Source of the DNA: Lumbricus rubellus
Taxonomy: Eukaryota > Annelida > Clitellata > Crassiclitellata > Lumbricidae
DNA length: 64,000 nt
Assembly: GCA_945859605.1 (NCBI GenBank)
Contig: OX243811.1
Location: 32,615,713 to 32,679,712 of the forward strand
Reading direction: 5' to 3'
Shown here: positions 38,168-50,600 of the stretch, in pieces
Numbering within the stretch: position 1 is the stretch's first letter
Layout of the letters: each line of letters begins with the position of its first letter
Position numbers and translations under genes: made by a program
The notes under the pieces: generated by a model
Seen by the model: only the letters and a program-made list of their open reading frames with translations
Told to the model about the DNA's origin: nothing
Database searches by the model: none

Positions 38168-41100
38168 CGACAGAGACAAATACAAAGACACAGACACAGA
38201 CAGACAGACACAGACAGACACAGACACAGACAGAGACGACGGAGACAGAGAAAGAGACAACGGAGACAGAGAAAGAGACGACGGAGACAGAGAAAGAGAC
38301 AGAGAAAGAGAGAGACAGAGGAAGGAAGAGAGGAAGCGAGGAAGGGAGTGAGGAAGATCGTCTATGCGTAATTACCCTTTGCAATGCCTGCAGTTTGCTT
38401 TTTTTCTGCGTTGTCACGCCATCCACAAATAACGAGCGGAAGAAGGGTTAATACTGACACGGGGATAGGATGGAGCGTGGGGTTAATACTGACACACGGG
38501 GGGATAGGAAGACGCGTGGGGGGTTAATACTGACACACGGGGGGATAGGAAGGCGACGCGCGGATGGCGGGAAGACGACTGAAGAAGTGAGGATAGGGAA
38601 GAAGAACTGGAGGACGACCGACAGACGGACGAGAGACGTCTAACGTAGCTTTTCCAGTCACGCGAGTCGTGGATTTGGTAAATTTGGAAGAAAATGAAAC
38701 GAAATGTATTCAGGTTATAGCCTAAGTGTCTCCCTGTTAACAATCTCAATGGGTGAGATCTGTTTGCGCGGCGATTCATGATAGAAACACAGGCTAATAT
38801 AGCGTGTACCCGGCGCTGGTAACCTACTTACACCAAAATACAATTTTTGTAACGCATTTCCTTAGCATACATAATAATATTGACCAGCTACAGGCGCTTA
38901 TCTGTGAATCCTGTTGTCAAAAGACAATTTGGCATTTTATCAGTTTTCCAGCCAGACACGCTGTCATGAATCAGCAAACCTACTTTTACTTTTACGGCAT
39001 AAATTGCGTGTTGGCCTAACTTACATTAGATCTATCAGTTGTTTAAAAAAATAGAATACTGGCAGTCAAGTAGTTATATCATATTAATTTGTCACCTCAA
39101 ATTATATATTTTTCTCGAAATTTTTGTCAAAACGGTCACTGTGACATGCGGCCAGTTCTTTGTGTCATCCATACTTTTTGAATTGCAGCAGTGTGAGGTT
39201 AGGGCCTCTCAAACGTGAATAAATTGAGGCGTCAAAAAGTCAAAATCTGACCCACCATGAGCCCATAGTTATATTAATAACAATGACGATTTCTATGGCG
39301 CCATAACACGGTCATGCTGTATTGCCGTTACAGGGGCGTCTCACATTCTATGCTAAAAGCATGATAGACCTTGCAAAAATAAATATAATCTTGAGTCCAA
39401 AATTGAATGAAGCTATAATTGAGTCAGCCGCTCGCATGGCGGGAGAAAGACTGTTCCAGCATATGCATGAGGAAAGGCCACTGAGAACGCGCGTTCACCA
39501 AAGCGGATTCGCATCCGCCGTACGTGAAGATCGCTTGTGTCGAGATATATCTTATAGTCGCAAACCGGATGCGAAAGAGTGTGTCCCGATACAGTTATCA
39601 CGACATCTACAGGGTGCGCCACTGCGCCAACAAAGACCCCCTAGGTTTTTTGCCAATATCTTGGCCAAAAGGACGAATTTCTAAATGAAATTTTACAGTC
39701 TTAAAGACAATTCATTTTTACACCTGATGGTCCTTTTTGGCGCACCATGTAGACGAGATTTCAAACTCATAGGCATGCGTAGACAATTTTAAAAAGTCTT
39801 CATCCAAGACTTTGCATCTGCTCACAGTCGGCTCACTGTTTCCTATATACAGGGTGCGCCAAAAAAGTAATCCCCTACGGTTTTTAGCCCATATCTTAGC
39901 CAAACATATGAATTTTTAAATGAAACTTTACAGTCTTAAAGCCAATTCATATTTACGCACACTGGTCAAATTTCAACAAAAAATTTCAAACAGAACAAAA
40001 GTTATATCACTTTTAGTGAGGCCACCCACCGTTTTTTGACGATTCAAAAATGAAATGCACCAAAAACTAGGGGTTTTGCCAATATCTTGGCCAGAGGTAA
40101 GAATTTCGAACTGAAATTTTATAGTCTTAAAGACAATTCATATTTACACACGAATGCCAGATTTCATCAAAATATTTCAAACGCAACACAAGTTATATCA
40201 CTTTTAGGGAGGTCACCCATCGTTTTTGACGATTCAAAAATGAAACGCAACAAAAAGTAACAAAAACATGATTTTATTAAGTCTCATCTCAAATAACTCT
40301 TGTCAAATGAACTTGGTAGTGCTTCCCATCTTGTGTTCAATGTGCCCACCACCAGTGCCAAAACTTCTTTCGAGTCTCTTTGCAAAGTTCTTGATGGACC
40401 TGTTGATTAATCTGACAGATTCCTTATTTACCAATTTGATTGTCATCTTGCTAAGTGACTTTTCAGTGACGTGCAGTTACGCAGGTACCCTGTTTCTTTT
40501 TTAAATAGTAATTATAATGATCATCTGGCAATATCAAGGCTATTTGATAACAAATATTTGAGATGATACTTTAAAAAATTGAGTTTTTGCTACTTTTCGA
40601 TGCGTTACCCTTCTGAATTGTCAAAAAACGGTGGGTGGCCTCACTAAAAGTGATATAACTTTTGTTCTGTTTGAGATATTTTGATGAAATCTGGCCATCA
40701 AGTGTAAATATGAATTGTCTTCATGCGTGTAAACTTTCATTTCGAAATTCTTACTTCCGGCCAAGATATTGGCCAGAATATTAAGAATGGTTTTTGTTAC
40801 TTTTTGTTGCGTCGCGTTTTTGAATCGTCAAAAAACGGTGGGTAGCCTCACTAAAAGTGATATAACTGTTGTTCTGTTTCACATATGGCGATGAAATTTG
40901 ACTATTGCACGTAGATATGAATTACCTTCAAGACCTTGAAACTGGATTTGAAAACTTTCTATTTTTGGCCAAGATATTGATAAAAATTCGTAGGGGATTA
41001 CTTTTTTTGGCGCACCCTGTACATGTACAATGCTTGTTCTCGCAGGTGCAAATTTGTTTTTTTTTCAACCGAAACTTAAACACAAAATAATAGTCTAAAT

Positions 41101-42177
41101 CTAAATCAATTTGCCAAATGTCTCTGTAGGGAAGCAGAATACGCTCGTTGCTCATGTACTATTCACTACAATTGTACTGTAGCAGTGTAACGTGAGTCGG
41201 TACAAAAATTATTCTCGGAGTCGTTGTTGAACTCTAAACATCGTTCAGCTGCTGTCAACTTCCGTTGCAAGCCATAATAGCCATAATAGCCATGATAGCC
41301 ATAATAGCCATATTAGCCATGATAGCCATAATAGCCATAATAGCCATAATAGCCATAATAGCCATGATAGCCATAATAGCCATATTAGCCATAATAGCCA
41401 TGATAGCCATACAAGTCCTTTCGCGTCCATTTCACGATATAGACCTACATTGTACGTGCACAAGAGAGGGACTCATCTATGGAAGTGAAGAACGTTTCAA
41501 ACGCAATCGAACACTATTCGATTCGGTCATAGGCCCCCCCCTCTGTACCCCGCCTCGTACGCCTATGGATTCGGTGATCCTATTAATGAATCGAATCGAT
41601 AATCGATACACATTGATACGGCGTCGGTCAGTCGCCATTTCGCGTATATATGTATATAAATGTTGTTTATATAATATTGTATATATGTATTTCATATCAT
41701 ATATCCCATATATAATTTGGGAACTGCTGGTTGCTGGTGCCCCAACGCCCAGCATGGCTTGTACTGGCACCCTGCTCATTCAGAACTCTATACTCGACGG
41801 CAGCCAATACAAATTACCATCGATTTCCGTTGGTCGCGGAAAATGTCGGTTTCTACAGAAGCTCCTCGCGTTCATGACGTCGACCCAGCTGGACCTAATT
41901 AAAACGAGCCTTGAGACGCAGCGAGAGAGAGATAGAGAGAGAGACAGAGAGAAAGAGAAAGAGAAAGACAGAGACAGAGACAGAGACAGAGATAGAGACA
42001 GAGACAGAGACAGACAGCTAGAGAGAGAGAGGGACAGAGACAGAGACAGAGAAAGACAGCGAGAAAGAGAGAGAGAGAGGGAGAGAGACAAAGACAGAGA
42101 CAGAGAGACAAAGACAGAGACAGAGACAAAGACAGAGAAAGACAGCGAGAGAGAGAGAGAGAAAGAGAAAGACAGCA

Positions 42178-42212
<35 letters not shown>

Positions 42213-42276
42213 TAGACAGACAGAGACAGGGAGAGACAGAGAGAGATAGAGAGAAACAGAGAGAGATAGAGAGAGG

Positions 42277-42340
<64 letters not shown>

Positions 42341-43696
42341 TACAGAGACAGATAGAGACAGACAGAGACAGACAGAGACAGACAGAGAGAGAAGAGAGAG
42401 AAAAAAGAGGGAGCTAGGGAGATGGACTGTAGCACCGCTACAGGAGGGGAGACAGAAAGCGGCGTAGACGCTAAGAGACCGCGGATTGCAACTGCTTTGC
42501 CGAATCAAAACTGAGTCAGATTTGACCGTCTGCCACAAGCTGCATGGGGTTATTGAGTCTCTCAATGTCTGTTCTTCTGCACGAACATGTCCGTCTGTCT
42601 GTTTGTCTGTCTCTATGTCTGTCTGTATGTCTGCTTGTTTGTTTGTCTGTCTGTTTGTTTGTTTGTCTACATTTGTCTCCTCATCTGCACGAACATGTCC
42701 GTCTGTCTGTCTTTATGTCTGTATTTCTGTCTGTCTGTTTCTTTGTCTGTCTGTTTGTTTGTCACACCCTCTATGTGTCATTCTCTCGTAGGCTATACTA
42801 TCGCTTCTGTGGCAACTATTCACGATGTCCTGTCCCCTCCTTCTTTTTCTTTCTCTGTGTGTAATACTGTGTATGCTACGAATTTCTATTTCTTCTTCTT
42901 CATCCGTTTGTCTCATGCTGCTGCACTCTTTCACTACGACGAGTGCTATCTGCTACACTTCTTTTCCTCTTTAATAATTCCGTATTATTCTATTTACATA
43001 CTATCTCTCCATTGATGTCTGTCTGTGTCGTGGTCGAATATAAAGAAGAAGGTTAGTCTTTGAGGTTTTTCTCTATCTCAGTGCATGGCGGAGCTACGGC
43101 AACGCAAGCCAAGGCGAATTATAAATAATTATTCTCCACAGTCGATCGAGTCGATCGATCGAGTCGATCGTAACTCCGCCCAAGTAGAATCGATCGAAAA
43201 AATCGTCGACTCGATCGACTTGCAAGTCGAGTCGATCGTCGCTTTTGCCAAGTCGGCGAGTCGTCGAAGTCGATCGAGTCGATTGCAAGTCGAGGCAAGT
43301 TGATGGAAACGCACGCCTCGATCGACTGCGGGGTATATGGGGCAAATCACCCTGCAGTGAAAAGACACCGCCATGGTCGTTTCCTCGTCACAAGGCTGCC
43401 TGAATTATACCCCGTCGAGAACTTATTTGGATTTTGGAGCATAAATCGTCCTCTGCACTGGATGCCTGTAGGACTGACCTGGTTATGCCCTGGCTAAAAA
43501 GATTGTCTGACGACGCCTCAGTTCAATATGTCTGCCCACTAGTGTTCCACTGCACGCCTGTCTCTACGTACGTACATGTACATCTGCTCATCGTATGATG
43601 TCTGCCTGTCTTTCTGTTCGTGCCTGCCAGTGTGTCCGTCTGCCATCAGCTAGCGTGTATGCTGTCTGTCTATCTGTCTGTCTGTCTGTCTGTCTA

Positions 43697-43733
<37 letters not shown>

Positions 43734-43961
43734 TTGCATCGCTGGTCACACTGTTTTTCCGACGAACGCAAAGCAATTCAGAAGTCTAGTGGAACTTGAC
43801 GACTTTATTAAACATTCATCAGCCTGTCCTGCGTGTCCTCCCAACAGCAGCAACAGCAGCAGTAGCAGCAGCAATAGCATCACGGCTCACATATATACAG
43901 AGACAGACAGCTCTTCAGACCATCATGCACAGTTCGCTGGGGAAGAAAACATCTCCGTCCC

Positions 43962-43995
<34 letters not shown>

Positions 43996-45977
43996 CATCG
44001 TCATCATCATCGTCGTCGTCGTCATCATCGTCGTCGTCGTCATCATCATCGTCGTCGTCGTCATCGTCGTCGAGTGGATTTCCTGTGACGACCGAACGAC
44101 CGACTTCTCGTAGTCACGGTCAAGAAATGTTCTTCATCCGTTATAAGATGTGAATTCTGCGAAGGCGAAATAGTCATAATTTATTGATAAAACAATTCAA
44201 CCATTGATCATGAAATGTTTCAAATGGTTACGAAATAATGAGCAATATTATATTATGTGGCTGAATCAAGAGATAATAGTGACGGCGGGTCTGACACGTA
44301 TTTAAACAACAAAAAACCAATCGGGCGCAGTTATGGTCAACAGTCTTGTCACCGATGTTTATAACCAGAAACCATTGATCTTCTAAATATGTTATTTTTT
44401 ACTGAACCGAATGAGCAAGACAATAATTATATGGAATATGGATAGTGGCGGAAGAAGCAGGTGACCTCTATAAATATGCAACACTGATGATCAGAGAAAT
44501 ATATAGGCTAGGTCTATTCAAACTAACGTGCATACTAAAACTGTGTTTTGTTTCAATACGTGTCAGACCACTATCACCATAATCTCTTAATCTTCAAGTC
44601 TCAGAGCCGCCTCTGTATGGCATAATTGATATTTTATGCGTGTGTGTCTATACGCGTTCTGAGCATTGAGTAGTAAATTGCTATGAAATAATCGCTTAAT
44701 CAGTGTGAGACGACGTGTTGTAAACTGTCTCCGTGGACAGCATTGATTCCCCCCTTTTGTCTCTTCGCATTTCTTTCATCTATCCGCAGCTCCCCCTCTG
44801 CATGAGCTACTGCTGCAGTCTATTGTTCTCTGCTTCCCCCTCATCCTGCTGCCTTTCCCTTCAGCTCGTTCAGTCCTGTTTCTTTCCTCCTCCTCCTTCT
44901 CCTCCTCCGTTGAATAGCGCACACGGCGCATGGAAATTACTTTGTTGACATCGCTGAGGCATACAATCATGTACGACAGCACACAACGCAAAACAAAGGA
45001 CGCATGCCGACACAATGACGCTGCAACAATAGACCTGCGCGGCCCCGGTTGGTCGGGCGGACGTGGGATGGCAGCATGAAAGAAGACTGGATGATATACG
45101 AAAAGGTAGACATCTACATCTATGCATGCGGAGGTGGTTGACGACGCCGCTGTATCTTGACGAAAAGAAAAGATGGATGGTGTATCGATTGGGCGACTTA
45201 CAAAACATAGTTTTGAGTTGAAAGTTGAATGCGTCGACTGTGAGCGGATTTCCCTCGTTTAGTGTTTGATGGGTGGTCGGAGTCTTTAGAAGGTGACACA
45301 ATTTATGAGTAGTTTTTTGGTGGTCCGATGTCAGTGATAAGGCAGTCGGAGTTGGGAGGTTGGCAGCATTAGAGTGGCGTATAGACACGGGGAGTTTAGG
45401 GATTAAAAACTTAAAACCCCAATAATTGGTTTAGGAAAAAGTTTTTTAAAAGGTTATTTATCTACTTAAATAAGAAAAACAAAACAATTGTTTGTAGTAA
45501 CAATTGTTTTCTTCCCTTTGTTGCTTTATCCCCATTTTTGTTATTTAGTACATTTACTGTAATAGTCAATTGTTGGGTTGGTGGCAGGAAGAGCATACGG
45601 CCATAACCTTCCCCATCAAAAATTCCTGGCTACGCCACTGTGGCAGCATTACACACCAGTCAATGTGTGAGTAAGATATTTGTAAGCAAACCGTGATTGA
45701 GGTAGCAATGGTGAGTCGGTGATTTCGTTGGCAATTGCAGGGGCGCCGTGTAGGTGTTTGGCTAGGAGGATGCGTAACAAACGATGACAATGATGACGAC
45801 CACGACGACGATGATGATGATGACGATGACGACGACGACGATGATGATGATGATGATGATGACGATGACGATGATTATGATGACGATGGTGATGACGAAG
45901 CCGGCGACGACGCCAACGACTATGGCGACGACAACGATGATGATCGAGATGATGACGAGGAGGAGGGAGAGGAGGAG

Positions 45978-46063
<86 letters not shown>

Positions 46064-47630
46064 CTGATGACTGATGACATTCGCGGTGAAGATGATGTTG
46101 ATGATGATGTGCTGTGTCTTTTCCACTGATGGTTAACTTCGTATACAGACTTCGTTCAGTTCTCATTAGCTTCAAATTAAAAGTCCTAATTAAATTTGTT
46201 TCAGCTTTCGTCTTAAGTATAACACCGTGTTCGCACATAACAATTAGTCTGTGCATGAGGTGGGTTTGTCCGGTAGCGTCTGCATGCATGTCTTTCTATT
46301 TATGTGCGACTATGTCTCTACACCGTGATTCAAAAAAAACTAAGCCAAATTGTTTTTCTTATATCTCTAAAGCCTGATAACATATCACGCTAAAATGTTC
46401 CAAATATTTAGAGAAGTGGACCAAGAATATGATTCCAAAATGTCATAAAATAAAGTTGAACGGATAAAAAGATATGAATATTTAAACTTCGTATGCCGAA
46501 ATTGCAGTTTACAAGCAATTTTCTGTGAGATTCAGTAAAAAGTAAGCTAAACTGTTTTTCTTATATCTCCAATGCCTGATAATTAATCACACTAAAATTT
46601 TCCAGATATTTAGAGAAGTGAACCAAGAATAGGATTCCAAAATATCATGTCATAAATCTGAACGGATAGAAAGATAAGACTATTTAAGCTTCATCCCCCC
46701 GAAATATCAGTTTTCAGCAAGTCTGTTATGGTGTTCGTTGCGGTTTCGATGCTTGATAGTTGACAATTTTTCGTCTTCAGGAATCCTGGAGTAAAATTAA
46801 CGGAGTATAAATTATTATCGCAATGTTCTGCTGTTACAGCATCCTCAACCTGTTATCAGAAATCTATAGCCCCAGAAGGCTGTTTTCTTTTTTAACAGAA
46901 CAGCGCCAGCCCACAGAGCCAAGGAAACCATCGAAATGCTGACAAGAGAGACGCCAGACTTCGTTTCTCCCACATTATGGCCTCCGAACAACCCAGATTT
47001 GAATCATATCGACTATAAAGTGTGGAGCATGCATGATGCAAGGCCGAGTCTAGCAGACAATTATCCATGATATAAACGATCTGAAGCAACGCTTGTTGAA
47101 AGTGTGGGATGGCCTGGACAAGGATAATCGACGACGCTGTTGCCCAATGCATGGCGCCAGCGCCTCCAGGTTTGAGTGCACGCAGGAGGAAGACATTTTG
47201 AGCATGTTGTTTAATTAAAAAATCAAACCATACTGTTGGGTCATATTGTCAGTTCAATTCTCTACATATCTGGAAAATTTTGGAATGATTAATCATTAGG
47301 GATTAGAGATAATAAGGAAACATTTGATTGAATCTGACAGAAAATTGCTTGTAAACTGCAATTTCGGCATATGAAGTTTAAATATTCATATCTTTTTATC
47401 CGTTCAACTTTTTCTCATGAAATTTTGGAATCATATTCTTGGTCCAATTCTCTAAATATTTGGAAAACTTTAGCATGATATATTATCAGGTATTAGAAAT
47501 ATATGAAAAACAGTTTGGCTTAGTTTTTTTTGAATCACGGTGTATATGCCTGCCTGCCTACTTGTCCTCCATTATAATCTGACGCCCGTCTGCATGCAGT
47601 GCATGTCCATTAAACCGTATGTGTGTGTGT

Positions 47631-47665
<35 letters not shown>

Positions 47666-50600
47666 TGACGGTAACTTTTCTATCCGATTATATTATTTTG
47701 GTAAAACTACCAGCAAAATAATATAAAGACCACTATTATAATAGGCTACCGCTTGCATGGTGTCAGCGTTGCCTGCTTGTCTGCATCCGTACATGTATAG
47801 GCCTACATGCATATCTGCAATGGCGTGACACAGTACGGCAATCGGTCTGCAGTCTTTGTGAGTTTGTTGGTCTTTCTTCTACCTTGCCTCGTGCAGTTTT
47901 CTCTCTGTCTGTTTGTCTGCCTGTCTGTCTTTCTCTCTGTCTGTCTCTCTGTTTGTTTGTTTGTTTGTTTGTTTGGCTGTCTGTCAGTTCGATCGATCCG
48001 ATAGATTTAAGCCGCTAGGTTAATTAAATGATGATGAATCCATTTATGTTCTCAGCTATGCGCATGCGCAGGGCTTCTTGCTCCTCTCCACCTCTCTCCC
48101 ATTTCATCCATTAATTCTTCCTCCAGATCATCTCCATCTTGCCAATATATAATTATACCCGCTGTTAGTTCCACACTCGCCGCTTCTGTCGCTCTGCTCC
48201 TTATCAGGACTTCATCGCAAAAACATTCCACATTATATGGTTTCTGCTTTCCGTTTTCTAATTATTACATTCCTCCGACCCCCTCCCCACTCCGTCCTCA
48301 AGGCCACCGCTACTCCTCCTCTTCTTTCTCCTCTTCCTTCTTTCCCTTCTTCCTCTTCGTCCTTTTAATGATCTTCATTGTCTTCCTTCTTTTATGTTTC
48401 AGTTTTCTTTGTTTTCAACTAGCTCCTCTCTTCTTTCATGTCGCTTCTGTCATTCCAGCAGCCCCCCATTCTCCTCTCCTTCCCCCATTCTCCTCTACTT
48501 CCCCCATTCTCCTCTTCTTCTCCACTCTCCTCTCCTTCCCCCATTCTCCTCTCCTTCCCCCTTTGCTACAGGTCATACTGTTGTCTTGCCCTTTTCCTTC
48601 CTCCTTCTTCGTTTCCGTATTCTTTTGCTAATTGCCTGTTTTATCTATTCCTCACTAGTCGTACTTGAGTTGCAGGAACAGCAGCTGGAAAGGGGCTTTT
48701 TAAAGCCTGCAATTCCACACAAAATGTACAGTTCTAAATGCTAAATAGATTTGTGCAGTTGTAGAAGCTCTTCTGTGCAGTTAAAAATAGTTTAAAAAAC
48801 TCTATTTCTCTTCCGACTGCAGGGAGCATTTTACCATGGAAGATGGAAGGGAAAGAAGGGGTTGTGCAGGTCTAAAAATACCGTATACAAGACTGTCCTG
48901 CAATTGGAAAATCGAGTATGAGTCAGAGGTGGAACAAGAAATGGAGATTTGAAGGAAAAGGAGTGCTCGAATGAACAAGAAGTGGACGAGGAGAGGAGGA
49001 GGAGCAGGAGAAGGATGTGGTGAATCACGTGATCATGTCAGTCGCTGAGACTGCACGCTGGGCGTCGCTCGAGTTCCATGCAACGCGTCAATTTTCCCAG
49101 AAAGCAACACGCCACACCGCAGATCATACGATGCCTCTTTCTGCCCGCTGGATGCAATAGGCTATGTACATTGTACACCGTCCCCCAAGAAAAACACAAT
49201 GTTTTTACTTCAGCACCTTAATTACTGACCAAGAGTAAGGGGGACCTAGGGCATAATGGAATACCTGGAATGGTCTTCTAGCTCTGACCCTCTGCTCTCT
49301 TTCTAAAAATCCTTCTCAGGCTTTCCTCTCTCATCTTAAGACAGTCTTATTTGGCCGCGCTGAGGTTGGGAGCGCCTCTGAGCAGCGCTCATGAAGCGGC
49401 GCTATATAAATGCATTTATAATGAATGAATGAATGAGCCGGGGCATAACGGGAAATCTGAACATTATTGACATTTCATTTAAAATATTGATGAATTTCAA
49501 TATGCCTTAAGTAGGCCTAATCCGTTTTGCACCGGTCTCCCCTATATCTTGAATGTGGTCTTCTGTTCAGTGAATCTCGAAGTTATGTGTTCGCCAGAAA
49601 CGAATAATTAACTATATGATCTATATAAATAAAAATGAAACTTTCGAATAGTTCATGTTACAATCACGCCGAAAGTTACGCACCGATTGTTGTGAAAATT
49701 TACCAAAACCTTCCATTCCAATAGCATCGTGTCTTAAGATTTTTTTTCCACGAAAAAACGCAATCTTTTCCACAAAAAGTGAACTTTGCAATACGTTCGA
49801 CCGCCATTTGCAAATTCAACGAAACCGCACGCTTGCAAAATTTCAGAATCATCTTCATCGGAAACACAGTGACGAAACATGAATGAGGTCGCGTCCCGTG
49901 ACGTCATAAGCGAGTCCATAAATAATTCCATTACGAAAGCGGCCTTTCAACAGTAAAGGACGGTGTGAGGGAGGAAAGGAGCGGAAGGGGATGGGGACAA
50001 AGAGGGTGGGGACGGAGCGGAGGGGAAGGGGGAGGCGGAGGGGGAGGGGAGGGAGAGGGGGAGGTCTTTTCTGCCACAGCTACGCGTGGCTGGGTACAGC
50101 TAGGTATATATATATATATATACAGAATATAAGTTGTATATTGTCGGAATACATACGTTAATATGTATGAGCGAGTGATGCTCCATGTGGCGTCGTTTCA
50201 ATCGTCCGATCAAAGAGACATCACTTTGGTGCGACAAGTTCAAAGATGAATTTGTTATATGACGCAATTGGTGATCGCCAGAAGAAGCCATAGAGACAAG
50301 AGAGGCAGAGTCAGAGAGGCAGAGAGGCAGAGAGGCAGAGAGGCAGAGGGAGAGGGAGAGGCTGGGGCACAGGCAGAGGCAGAGGGAGAGGCAGAGGCAG
50401 AGACAGAGACAGAGGGAGAGGCAGGGGCACAGGCATTGGCACAGACACAGGCACAGGCAGAGACACAGGCAGGGGCACAGGCATTGGCACAGACACAGGC
50501 ACAGGCAGAGGCAGAGGCAAGAGATTCGAACAGGAGTATATATCATGAGTAATAGAAAACATCAAAAGATCAGGATGACGATAAAAAAAAGATTGGCGTG

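Noticed and set aside
41265..42565. Frames of 316 and 261 codons on opposite strands
   Set aside because: Generated by the 9-bp and GA/GACA repeats; overlapping in antisense, with no recognisable domain.
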